DNA from: Panopea generosa
Taxonomy: Eukaryota; Mollusca; Bivalvia; Adapedonta; Hiatellidae
Reading direction: 5' to 3'
Assembly: GCA_029582155.1 (NCBI GenBank)
Contig: CM055896.1
Location: 23,064,184 to 23,128,183 of the forward strand
Length of the DNA stretch: 64,000 bases
This document shows, in pieces, positions 36,673-47,701 of the stretch. The position numbers were made by a program, and so were the translations under genes. The notes beneath the pieces were generated by a model. It was not told the origin of the DNA. It ran no database searches and saw only the letters and a list, made by a program, of their open reading frames with translations. Positions within the stretch are counted from its first letter, which is position 1. Each line of letters begins with the position of its first letter.

Positions 36673-37157
36673 ACTCTGTGTTATCTAATTTCCTGAGGGA
36701 AGTATTTTTGGCAGCTTCGGAATACGTCTTAAATGCTACGCTATATAACACATAATGTAGCTAAACTATACATGTATGTTAGAAGTCTTCAGGAAAAGGG
36801 ATAAGACTGAAGATTACATACTAAAAGCTCCCGTACCATTCTAACATGGACCCCATTGCTGCCAAACGCTCCAACTCTCTAAGCGTTTGCTCTTTGATTG
36901 TTCACAAACCTGAATAGATATAACCTCAGGTAATCGGGACCACTAATAATACTAAATACATTGCTCAAAAATGCAACACTGACTGGCAGTATTAGCCACG
37001 TCTATCCGACACATTGTTTTACTGTAGACGACGAATCTAACGACACTATTTTTATTTAATAACTGACCTTAAGTTTATTAAGTATATTGAATGTAATAAT
37101 CTATTATCTGAATTGCCATCAGTCACCTAACATTACTGCATTGTCTTGGTGACAGGA
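36673..37157 (+). repeat. segmental duplication blocks A and C, copy 2 with empty target site
   Basis: Block A (36673-37022) is joined to block C (37027-37157) by a single TGTA at 37023-37026. This is the pre-insertion state of the locus occupied by the 3.09-kb element in copy 1. Array 1 directly abuts the left edge, giving the tandem-duplication junction at about 36672. Confidence 0.95.
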
Positions 37158-38190
37158 AGCAGACCACAATAGCTGATGTATGTCGCACAAAGCAGACCAC
37201 AGTAGCTGATGTATGTCGCACACAGCAGATTACAGTAGCTGATGTATGTCGTACAAAGTAGACCCCAGTAGCTGATATTATATGTCGCACAAAGTAGACC
37301 CCAGTAGCTGATGTATGTCACACAAAGTTGACCACAGTAGCTGATGTTTGTTGCACAAAGTAGACCACAGTAGCTGATTTATATCGCACACAGAACACCA
37401 AAGTAGCTGATGTATGTCGCACAAAGCAGACCACAGTAGCTGATGTATGTCGCACAAAGTAGACCACAGTAGCTGATGTATGTCGCACAAAGTAGACCAC
37501 AGAAGCTGATGTATGTCGCACACAGCAGACCAAAGTAGCTGATGTATGTCGCAAAAAGGAGACCACAGTAGCTGATGTATGTCGCACAAAGGAGACCACA
37601 GTAGCTGATGTATGTCGCACACAGCAGACCCCAGTAGCTGATGTATGTCGCACAAAGTAGACCACAGTAGCTGATGTATGTCGCACAAAGCAGACCACAG
37701 AAGCTGATGTATGTCGCACACAGCATACCACAGTAGCTGATGTATGTCGCACACAGCAGACCACAGAAGCTGATGTATGTAGCACAAAGCAGACCAAAGA
37801 AGCTGATGTATGTCGCACAAAGTAGACCACAGAAGCTGATGTATGTCGCACAAAGTAGACCACAGTAGCTGATGTATGTCGAATACAGCAGATCACAGGA
37901 GCTGATGTATGTCGCACACAGCATACCACAGTAGCTGATGTATGTCGCACACAGCAGACCACAGTAGCTGATGTATGTCGCACAAAGCAGACCACAGTAG
38001 CTAATGTATGTCGCACAAAGTAGACCCCAGTAGCTGATGTATGTCGCACAAAGCAGACAACAGTAGCTGATGTATGTCGCAAAAAGGAGACCACAGTAGC
38101 TGATGTATGTCACACAAAGTAGACCACAGTAGCTGATGTATGTCGTACACAGCAGACCACAGTAGCTGATGTATGTCGCACAAAGCGACA
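37158..38190. repeat. 33-bp minisatellite, array 2 (about 31 copies)
   Basis: Same unit as array 1. The first ~8 units share the same private variants as array 1 (for example the ATATTATATG insertion at about 37276 and the ATTTATATCG variant at about 37377). The arrays therefore derive from one by segmental duplication and differ in copy number by later gain or loss. Confidence 0.96.
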
Positions 38191-39545
38191 TATTCAATAT
38201 TTGGTAGAATTTGTTGAAACTATGAAGTTATGCAGGTATCAAGATACTAGGTTCATATTTATGTATTTGTTGATTTATTTTACATCCATATCTGTTGTTT
38301 TTTTACCCGTTTTCGTCGTGTTAACGTCATATAACCTTCTGTATTCATCACAATGTATTCATGCATTCCATTATAATTATTTAGCAAATGCCGTCTACTC
38401 CAATACTAATGTGTCATCAATGCTTCTGATATTTTGAAGAATGTTTGCAATGAGCTTACGTCAATTCCATTGTTCAAGTGTTATCACTTATCACTATGAA
38501 TCTATCTAACCATGTATTTATGATGGTGATAACGGCGTCAAGTGATAGCTGTTATCCAGATAAATATTATCTTTCTCTTAGTTAAACATTGATATCTGCC
38601 ACATTACAACTAGATGACATTAATTGTGATATACAATACTTTCAACAAAAATAGCTGAAATATCAACACATTAAGTATAAAGCTGGTATATTAAAACATG
38701 TCATGTATTTCGTCTACCTAAAACCATATATATTGTAGGATGTGGTAACATGCGGAAATTGTATATAGGACAGAAAAGAAGTCGTATTTTTTAATTTTTG
38801 TATGATTTTTGCCTGATATTTCACGTATATCTTGTATGCTTACTTTCTTATTATGAATTGTTGTTATATGATCGCAAATATCTAGGATATTGCTCAGGTC
38901 TGATTATCTAGTTGACGTTAAGACGTATCGAGACGATTCTATAGTGGCTTAGATAGAACAATTGTGACTTTTTAAACTTTTTGGCCCGTTTGCATCAATG
39001 AGAATGATTAGTCAATGAAAACTGGTTATTATTCAAATCATTGTGTATGTACTAGTTCAAAGTAAACTTCAATATTGAAAAAGGCACATACACAATCTAT
39101 AACAATATCAATTTAATTATTATTGGCAATGTCTGAACTTAACATTAGCTCGTTAACATTAATCTTTTACTCCTTGATAAACTTCCTTGGATGTTTAACA
39201 TCGTAAGCGATATACAAGATTGGGTGATACATATATATTACGTTTATTATTATATCCTCCATAAAAATACAATCAGAAACCGTATTCCATGTCAGAGAAG
39301 TCATCCGTGTTATATATGCACGCACATGTACGTCAGAAACTAAAACCTGGTACTTTAGATACAAGATACAATAAACTTTATTTTGTGTCAGATGTACACA
39401 TAGAACACTAGCTGTAAAGTTTTTTTGTCGATACATAACATACTCATGCATGCACAACCTACATTCCCATACATATATACAGTACACATCATCTCATACA
39501 CACCTGCCTACATTCATACATATGTACACTCATACACACGCATTT
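38191..39545. other. gene-free AT-rich DNA
   Basis: No supportable feature is seen. Confidence 0.5.
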
Positions 39546-39547
39546 GC

Positions 39548-39549
39548 AT

Positions 39550-39601
<52 letters not shown>
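39548..39601. repeat. (CA)n microsatellite
   Basis: About 25 CA dinucleotides. Its position just beyond the presumed 3' end of the minus-strand LINE remnant may or may not be related. Confidence 0.95.
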
Positions 39602-39644
39602 CCACATATTTGAAGTATTTTAAATTAAGCAAAATAATACTATG

Positions 39645-41095
39645 GACAAGATTTTTATTATGTTACACACACAACTCGTTCAAGAGTGTCAATCTTTACA
39701 TAATATGGACGTGAAGTTTGGAAAAGTGTCATCACGGAAATTCACTCTGACATCACAATGCAACATCTCAGGTTAACAATAAAGCAATACAGAGTCAGAG
39801 TTAAAACCAGAGGTTAAATCAGTAAATCATCTCACTAAAGCATGCTAAAATTAACATAAAGTGCAGATAAACAATTTACTAAGGCAGTGCAGTTCAAAAG
39901 AACAGATGACATTTACACAAACTAAAGCATACTAAAGCAAAGTTTAGAGAATTAAGAACATGTAATATGTTATGTATAGTAAGCTTGAGAGTATATGGCA
40001 AGGGTAGGAGGCACATCTATTTACACATATAACATCTACAGGCTGGACCGGTCAAGGTGCGGATCAATCTCCAAAACTGCTTGAAGTTTTCGGTTTTCCT
40101 GATATCATTTTGGAGGCTATTCCAAACCTGAGCCGCCTCGAACCCAAATGATCTCTTACCATACAAAGCAGATTTGACAGATGGAATTTCTGCACAGTTT
40201 TCATACCTGAACGAATATTTAGAACTTTTAAATTTTACAAGGTTGTGCAGATATGGTGGAGATAGTGTATAAAGACTAGAAAACAGTATTAAAAAATGAT
40301 CTGATAAAGGACTTATAGATCAAGATTTTGGATTTCATGGTTTAAAAATATACTTAGTCTAAATAAAACATTGAGTTTCCTTGCCGCTTTTTTACATATA
40401 TTTGCAATTTTAGTAAATAATCAAGATAACCACCCAAGAGACTAACATGGTCATCGCAGGAAACATCCACATTACTTATGTTAAAAGTTATTATATTATC
40501 ATGCGATTTGTTTACCAACAGCTATGGCTTATCAGGGTTAGCCTGCATTTGGTTAATATCGAACCAATCTATAACAATATTACTCTCAGACTCTATAACG
40601 TCTGAACTTTTAAAATTGAAGTATTATTATGGGAAAATGACAATGTGTTGTCATCTGCATAGTTGCACAGTGAAAAATTTTTGACAAAGAAAAATATATC
40701 ATTAATAAAGATAGTAATGATAAGTGGGCCAAGGATGGAACCTGTGGGTTTTTCCTATTTTTACCTGTTGTTTCCTATCTGTCAGATCACTGTTTACAAG
40801 TTTACATGCATTTTCAGATATCCCGTATGCTTCCAGTTTGAGAAGGTGAGGTTATGCGGCAGACAATCAAATGCCTTTGACAAGTCCGTAAGGATAGCTG
40901 CCACAACTCTTTTGTCAAGTGAAAGATTTCAATCCTCATTCAGGTGCATAAGAGTCGGGTGACGACCGTAATTTGGTCGGAAAGCAGCTAAGTAGTTGTG
41001 AAAATTGTTATCAAAATGGGTTGATAATTGGTCATTGAAAATCTTTTCAAAGATTTTGGACTTTGAGCTGCTATTATATCAAACTGTGCAGATGG
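39645..41095 (-). mobile_element. LINE family 3 remnant (RT to 3' end), minus strand
   Basis: Read on the minus strand, the region runs from an RT start near 41090 to a stop at 40017-40019. A presumed 3' untranslated tail ends near a reverse-complement AATAAA at about 39651-39657. The endonuclease and 5' end are missing. Several frameshifts are needed to read it through. Confidence 0.8.
40017..41095 (-). pseudogene. LINE family 3 reverse transcriptase and C-terminus
   Basis: Minus-strand landmarks in order: SKSKIFEKIFNDQL (about 41060), AFRPNYGRHPTLMHL, ILTDLSKAFDCLPHN with the motif A aspartate codon at 40884-40886, GSILGPLIITIFINDIF, and NYADDNTLS with the aspartate codons at 40650-40655. 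These are followed by VIDWFDINQMQANPDKP, SALYGKRSFGFEAAQVWNSL and a Cys-containing end GPACRCYMCK. The FDCLPH and YADDNTLS signatures separate it from families 1 and 2. RT would prime element copying at the target. Segments between motif A and GSILG and after YADD are shortened, so it is dead. Plus-strand frames over the region are shadows. Confidence 0.88.
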
Positions 41096-41220
41096 TGTTT
41101 TATATATATATAATAGCGTATGAAACGTATCAATTAAAATATGGACAGTACTAATGATTATGATACTAGTAATCTCCTACTGGGTATTTCATCATTAAAT
41201 TACTCCCACCAGATTAATGC

Positions 41221-41545
41221 TCTCAAAATTCACCTCTGTGTGATATAAAACACAAAATTGTTGTTGATTTATCCGCCGATAATATTGTTCCTTCCTTAGC
41301 GTTTGTCCTATTTCTGGAGAGACAGCAGAAGTAAAGTGTCAATAACGATAACACAAGGCCACGTGACTCGTTTATATCAATCATTGTAAACACGTATCTA
41401 TATAACACTGTCAATTTCTTGGGCAAATAGCAATATATTCTTAACAAAAGCACCTCTCAAGATGGTGATACGCTGATTAGTTGCCGGCGACAATGGAACC
41501 AAAGAAACATTGATGCAGAAAATCTTATTTGCACGGAAATGTATG
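41221..41545 (+). repeat. unknown dispersed repeat R, copy 1 (plus)
   Basis: This aligns with the reverse complement of 48690-49230 and 62285-62800. Shared words include GGCCACGTGACTCG, CAAATA-CAAT, AACAAAAGCACC and GAAACATTGATGC. The copy is strongly diverged. Confidence 0.7.
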
Positions 41546-42314
41546 TAAAATGTTGGAATATAAATGTACCAATTCTGTTGGGGTTTATATGTGTATCTGT
41601 GTGTTTCATCAAAATAAGAATGTGGTAATAAAATAGTTTTAACATAATATATTAAATATTATACAAGACGAAACGGAGCTTCGTTTTTGACTGATATAAC
41701 CGGAAACGTATGGGATACATTTCAATGTTTGTGGCATACAATACATGAAACTGTCAATTACACAATGCAGACCTTGACGTATATGGCTGCGTTATTGCAC
41801 ACATGTAGCTGTAAGCTGAATTGAGTGGTGTTATACCTTATATTTAAAGTCACATGCACTTGCATGTAAATATCCATTTATATTTTCCTTTTAGTTGTAG
41901 AATAACGAATATGACAGTTATATAATTATCATTTTGTTGAAATATTGCCTAAATTTCGTTTTAAACTTAATCAAAATAAGAAAACAGCAACCCAGACATA
42001 TACTTGAACGTTGTTGAAATGGTTTTTATATCAACACTTTGGATTAAAAATGGAAAAATCCTGGATAATTTAATTATTGTGTTTATCTGAAAATCACCGA
42101 TAATACATGGCAAAGGCAAAGACTACAAACTAGTAGTTTTTCTATATGAAGGTATAACGGAATGACTAGTTTTGTATAGAAGCCAACGTTTTGTTTTAAA
42201 GTACAAATTATGGCATTAGCTTTAGCAAATAAGCATTTTCCTTGGTGTATTGTGGAGGATACGTTTTTGTATCTGTATTATAAAAATGAGAATGCTAGGT
42301 TATTTCTTACTGCA
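41546..42314. other. gene-free AT-rich DNA
   Basis: No supportable feature is seen. Confidence 0.5.
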
Positions 42315-42455
42315 ACATACAAAGTCAATTACTTTGGCAAATAACAACGCATTTCCAACAAAAGGCCCTATCCCTTGTGCAAACTAACTAATTTACATAC
42401 GACCAGCTCACAATAGAAACACTAGAGATCGTAATTGCATTTGCATGTGATATGA
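42315..42455 (+). repeat. unknown dispersed repeat R, partial copy 2 (plus)
   Basis: TTTGGCAAATAACAACGC, CCAACAAAAGGCCC and CAATAGAAACACTAGAG follow the same order as the other R copies. Only about 140 bases are recognisable. Confidence 0.6.
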
Positions 42456-42489
42456 GACTAGCAACTGTAGTGATGTAGTCTGTAACTGT

Positions 42490-42600
42490 AAAGCGGGCGG
42501 TAGTGCAGTTAATATAATGGTGATTTTCAAACCAAAGGTCGTGGGGTCCAATGCACAGTTACAACAGGTGTCCTCTCAAAAAACAAGAAGAATCATTTGA
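42490..42600 (+). mobile_element. SINE-like remnant
   Basis: GCGGGCGGTAGTGCAGTTAA resembles an A-box head and GGTCGTGGGGTCCAATGC a degenerate B-box about 40 bases on. The head resembles that at 28981. Confidence 0.5.
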
Positions 42601-43800
42601 ACAGATCGTCATCAGATCTTACATTTAGGAGATCGTGTACGTTAGTCAGATTGAGCTTCGTGCTTCTCTCTCGTCATATATTTGATCGCAATTTACACAG
42701 CCCCATGAATCAGCCAATTCACTAACACTTATTTAAGTTATTTATTACTTCCACTGATTTTGAATGAACGTCGGTTTTTATATAATGCATGTCGTATATA
42801 TGTCATTGAAAAGCTACAGCCAGAAGGACAAACGTCCGACGAATGGACCCAGATACTTTAGTATATTCTGTATCGTATTGATATGGTTTCGAAGATCCAG
42901 TGAATGTCATTAACTAACAAAGCTAGTATGTAAGTTAATTCTTAAAGCACTGTTTGCAGTTGTGTCCGTGGTGAAATCGCCCCGAATTTGAATAAATCAA
43001 CCATCTAAGTTTTATAGGATTGCCGACGGATTTCCCGCTAATATCTCCAGTAAACAACCAAATTGAATACAATTTGCATTTGCGTTTGATCATGTGGTAT
43101 AATTATTGAAAATATATCTATTGATATTGAGTATCATATTTCTTCGAAATGCCTCGAGTTATAAGAATCTATTTGATTCTTCAGAAAATTCTTGAACGCT
43201 CAGCTGTTTTGATAATGTTTACATTGTTTTGAATATAAGATATACATGATTAAAATACGAAATTTAAATTACCCAGTATGTTCGCAGAAAGAGGCAATGC
43301 TCATTGTGCTTTTGAGATTTAGGGTAAAATATATTGTCTATTTGATCGGTTTTGTAAAATATTATTCTAAAGAAACAAAAATAGTTTTTTAAGGGAAACG
43401 TACTCATAATGCATTACAATTAATTGGCAAACAACTGCCAGTGAGTGTGCTGCCAGAATCTACGTGTAGTTCTATTTGAATCAATACTTTGTACATGTAA
43501 TGATGAATACATATGTATATTAGACTGATTGATACATATCTGCATCAACGCATTTATTTAAAAGGCACAAACTTGATCCACTTACATATATAGAATCAGG
43601 AAAGTACCAAGCAGACTCGTTTATATTCAGTCAGTTTATTAGACGTATATAACTAAATGTTTCACTTTAAGCAGTATTCTGTTTTAGAGCGATACTGAAT
43701 GAACACAAACATATTAAGGAACAAAAAATAATAACAAGACTGAGTCAAAGTACGGCGCGACGTCAGAAGACTAGTTCATATAGCTTTGTTGTAATTCAAT
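42601..43800. other. gene-free AT-rich DNA
   Basis: No supportable feature is seen. Confidence 0.5.
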
Positions 43801-43802
43801 GT

Positions 43803-45035
43803 AACACTTGATAGCATGACTGTGTCAAATCTGATGGAAATAATCGTATACTTGATAGCATGACTGTGTCAAATCTGATTGAGAAGACAAACACGATACT
43901 TGATAGCATGGCTGTGTCATATCTGATGGAAATAATCGTATACTTGATAGCATGACTGTGTCAAATCTGATGGAAATAATCGTATACTTGATAGCATGAC
44001 TGTGTCAAATCTGATGGAAATAATCGTATACTTAATAGCATGACTGTATCAAATCTGATTGAGAAGACAAACACGATACTTGATAGCATGGCTGTGTCAT
44101 ATGACTGCGTCAGATCTGATGTGAATAATTATATAATATTGAGAAGATAAACACGATACGTGATAGGATGACTGTGTTACATGACTGAGTCAGATTTGAT
44201 GTGAATAATTATATAAGATTGAGAAGATAAACACGATACTTATTAACATGGCTGTGTCAGATGACTGAGTCTGATATGATGTGAATAATTATAAAAGATT
44301 GAGAAGATAAACACGATACTTGATAGCATGACTGTGTCAGATGACTGTGTCAGATATGATGTGAATAATTATATAAGATTGAGAACATAAACACGATACT
44401 TATTAGCATGGCTGTGTCAGATGACTGAGTCAGATATGATGTGAATAATTATATAAGATTGAGAAGATAAACACGATACTTGATAGCATGACTATGTCAG
44501 ATGACTGAGTCGGATCTGATGTGAATAATTATATAGAATTGAGAAGAAAACACGATACTTGATAGCATGACTGTGTCAGATGACTGTCAGATTTGATGTG
44601 CATGATTATATAGGATTGAGAAGATAAACACGGTACTTGATAGCATGACTGTGTAAGATGACTGTATCAGATCTGATGTGAATAATTATATAGAATTGAG
44701 AAGAAAAACACGATACTTTATAGCATGACTGTGTCAGATGACTGAGTCGGATCTGATGTGAATGATTATATAAGATTAAGAAGAAAACACAATACTTGAT
44801 AGCATGACTGTGTCAGACGACTGTGTCAGATCTGATGTGAATGATTATAAAAGATTGAGAAGATAAACACGATACTTGATAGCATGACTGTGTCAGATGA
44901 CTGTGTCAGATCTGATGTGAATAATTATATAGAATTGAAAAGAAAACACGATACTTGATAGCATGACTGTGTCAGATGACTGTGTCAGATCTGATGTGAA
45001 TAATTATATAAATTGAGAAGATAAACACGATACAT
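43803..45035. repeat. minisatellite with 44-bp units passing into ~80-bp units
   Basis: The left part (43803-44090) repeats ACTTGATAGCATGACTGTGT with CAAATCTGATGGAAATAATC at about 44-50 bases. From about 44090 the unit becomes about 80 bases by addition of CAGATGACTGTGTCAGAT and TTATATAAGATTGAGAAG, giving about 11 copies to 45035. Variants (GGCTGTGTC, TATTAGCATG) are shared by alternate copies in places. Confidence 0.92.
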
Positions 45036-45231
45036 GAACATTGAGGTAAAATGACTACATGACTATATTACTGTCAGTATATATCCATTAAACCATATAT
45101 ATTAACTAATATGATGTATATTAAGTCAAATGTGTGCCAGTATCTACTTATCCTTCTGAGAAAGAGAGATTTCATTAAAACATGTAGTATCATCGCTAAA
45201 TAACATAAATGGTGGTATAGACAGTACACTA

Positions 45232-45424
45232 AGTAGAAAAACGATATATCATAGTAGAATAACGATATATCATAGTCTAATAACGATATAGCATAGAGTA
45301 ATAATGATATAGCATAGTGTAATAACGATATCTGATAGTGTAATAACGATATACCATAGTGTAATAACGATATATCATAGTGTAATAACGATATAGAATA
45401 GTGTAATAACGATATATTCAAATT
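45232..45424. repeat. 21-bp minisatellite, about 9 copies
   Basis: AATAACGATATATCATAGTG repeats every 21 bases. Being a multiple of three, it opens a minus-strand frame of SLLHYDI-like heptads that I do not regard as a gene. Confidence 0.93.
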
Positions 45425-45884
45425 AAACATGCATTTCTTCTATCATACTATCCTATCTCTCTCTCCGTGTATTGTGTTGGCATGTGTGGAGGAACTATCA
45501 CTACTTAAATACAGGTGATTGATTACATATATAAGGGAGTATTTTTCATGTCTGGCTGTTTAGCAATCAAATAACCACTTACTTCATGTATGTATGTGTC
45601 CCTTGATTGCTAAAGACATTATGCCATGTTGACAGCTATTTTGCGTAAGACACCCTTGTTCTTTTCACGTTGTCATTCCAATATAATCATGATTCATGCT
45701 CAATGCTGGCTAATACGACAATTTTGCTACTTACAACTAACTGAGAGCGGAAATACAATGATACAATGTTTATCTAAAATATCAATGTGTCTACAATAGA
45801 ATAAAACAGTTATAATTATCAGTAAATATGAATACTTTATTTGTCCGCGTATGATTGAAACTATTCTCGTGTCGGTTTCTCAAG
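45425..45884. other. spacer with a 12-bp perfect inverted repeat
   Basis: TTTAGCAATCAA at 45559-45570 is the exact reverse complement of 45603-45614, with a 32-base loop. Nothing else is seen. Confidence 0.6.
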
Positions 45885-45995
45885 GAGAGCCTGAACTAAC
45901 GGTTGTTTTGCGATGTCATCGGGTCGCTCGTGGAATCGAACCCGTGACATCTGAGGCGAGCAGCCAACACTATATCCACTACACTACACTCATGT
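45885..45995 (-). mobile_element. tRNA-derived SINE with canonical pol III boxes
   Basis: On the minus strand TAGTGTAGTGG (A-box-like) is followed about 40 bases later by GGTTCGATTCC, a perfect B-box. This is the internal RNA polymerase III promoter. The 3' side ends CGAGCGACCC but no matching 5' acceptor strand is present, so it is a SINE head rather than a working tRNA gene. The body continues for about 40 bases (CAGGCTCTCCTTGAGAAACC). Confidence 0.75.
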
Positions 45996-46668
45996 AAATA
46001 TTCATTAAAATTATAAGTTTAGAAATAATTCGGTTCATATCAATGGTATCATTTAACTATACCATTCGTTAGATCTTTCAAAATATTATTAAACCGTTTC
46101 CACGTATTGAACGCGTACGTATGACGTTAGGCGTAAACTGTCCCCAGGTATTGATTGCGCCCGTATGACGTTAGGCGTAAAATAGAGCAGCTGATAAAAC
46201 TGCTGTTTTGCGTTTCTTAAAAAATAATATACTTCCCCTTCCTGAATAATGAGAGAACTACATTTCGTCACGAAAATCAAGAGGATAATAAATTATAGTA
46301 TTAAATGTCATCTTAAATATACATGTATGTTATTAAAACCGATATTTTTTATTGAATTACCACTTAACAACACTCAAATACATTGACTTCTCCGCAAGTG
46401 ATACAAAACTGTATAACGACCTCAGGTTTTATATATATAATCATCTTGAGAATGTTGGTAGGCTCAGGTGGGAAGCCGACCAGTGAATGTTTAATTCCGA
46501 GTAGCTAATATATTTCGTAAAATCTTTTTGTAAAGAAATGTTACTCAGAATATGCAAAAAAAGTATTATATTATTCATGTAATTGTATAATTATAATAGA
46601 TGCAATAAAATATTATTAAACTAGAAAAGTATAATATAAAACATATGCTGTTTCTTTGAACCCACGGC
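45996..46668. other. spacer with a two-copy 44-bp direct repeat
   Basis: CGTATGACGTTAGGCGTAAA occurs at 46118 and 46162. The rest is AT-rich and featureless. Confidence 0.6.
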
Positions 46669-47196
46669 CACCCGATCCCAGGTCCGAGTCATCAACATTA
46701 GATTACTCGCCTCACCCGATCCCAGGTCCGAGTCATCAACATTAGATTACTCGCCTCACCCGATCCCAGGTCCGAGTCATCAACATTAGATTACTCGCCT
46801 CACCCGATCCCAGGTCCGAGTCATCAACATTAGATTACTCGCCTCACCCGATCCCAGGTCCGAGTCATCAACATTAGATTACTCGCCTCACCCGATCCCA
46901 GGTCCGAGTCATCAACATTAGATTACTCGCCTCACCCGATCCCAGGTCCGAGTCATCAACATTAGATTACTCGCCTCACCCGATCCCAGGTCCGAGTCAT
47001 CAACATTAGATTACTCGCCTCACCCGATCCCAGGTCCGAGTCATCAACATTAGATTACTCGCCTCACTCGATCCCAGGTCCGAGTCATCAACATTAGATT
47101 ACTCGCCTCACCCGATCCCAGGTCCGAGTCATAAACATTAGATTACTCGCCTCACCCGATCCCAGGTCCGAGTCATCAACATTAGATTACTCGCCT
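46669..47196. repeat. 44-bp minisatellite, 12 almost perfect copies
   Basis: CACCCGATCCCAGGTCCGAG then TCATCAACATTAGATTACTC and GCCT repeat every 44 bases. GGTCCGAG starts at 46681, 46725 and so on to 47165. I see only two substitutions in the array, CACTCG at about 47065 and CATAAAC at about 47131. The unit is far richer in GC than its flanks. Confidence 0.96.
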
Positions 47197-47286
47197 CGTG
47201 TATAATGATAGCATTCTGGATATGTGCATGTAAGTGAACGATATGCATGTATACAACACTTGGTTGCTGTTTGTACATGACATTAA

Positions 47287-47697
47287 CGTCTCACACACCA
47301 ATTAATGTTCTATTTTACATATAAGGACATGCATTTCTGGAACACTAAACACATTGCCAATGGTTCTTAAAGTGTCTTGTTTGCATAGATTATTGTCCTC
47401 TGTTAGTTTAAATATGCAGAAAAAACATGGGGTTGGCCAGGTTGCTTTTTCACAATTTTGATGTTTTGATGACACAATTCTGCCCATTTGTGACAATGTA
47501 TCACTACGCATTTTTAAACTGTTATATTTTCATCCAACAGTACCCAATGTCATCCAAACTTGGCAGAATTCATGAAAATGTTCCTATGTTATCATATGAC
47601 CATTTTAAGCATTTTCAACGATTTACACAGCTCTGATTTCTTGGGCGCAATAATCTTGCTACCGTCACAAATGGGGAAGTAATTGGTAAATGAGACC
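47287..47697. mobile_element. solo copy of the 456-bp terminal repeat, flanked by TTAA
   Basis: 411 bases aligning end to end with 32814-33269, with perhaps 15-20 percent differences and short deletions. It begins CGTCTCACACACCAATTAAT and ends TGAGACC. TTAA lies at 47283-47286 and 47698-47701, a 4-base duplication of the same length as TGTA around the long element. It is therefore either a solo LTR or a free-standing MITE. Confidence 0.88.
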
Positions 47698-47701
47698 TTA
47701 A

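Noticed and set aside
36015..38197. Open frames up to 272 residues with 11-residue periods
   Set aside because: The 33-bp unit keeps three overlapping minus-strand frames open simultaneously, with unrelated peptides. No single frame is favoured.
40478..40962. Plus-strand frames of 68 and 99 residues
   Set aside because: They are shadows of the minus-strand LINE family 3 RT, which has ordered catalytic motifs.
45925..45992. Functional tRNA gene on the minus strand
   Set aside because: A- and B-box words are good, but the 3' acceptor strand has no complementary 5' strand and the cloverleaf does not close. A SINE head is more likely.
46669..47196. CRISPR-like regular array
   Set aside because: Repeats are directly contiguous with no variable spacers, no leader and no cas genes, in an animal genome. 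It is a minisatellite.
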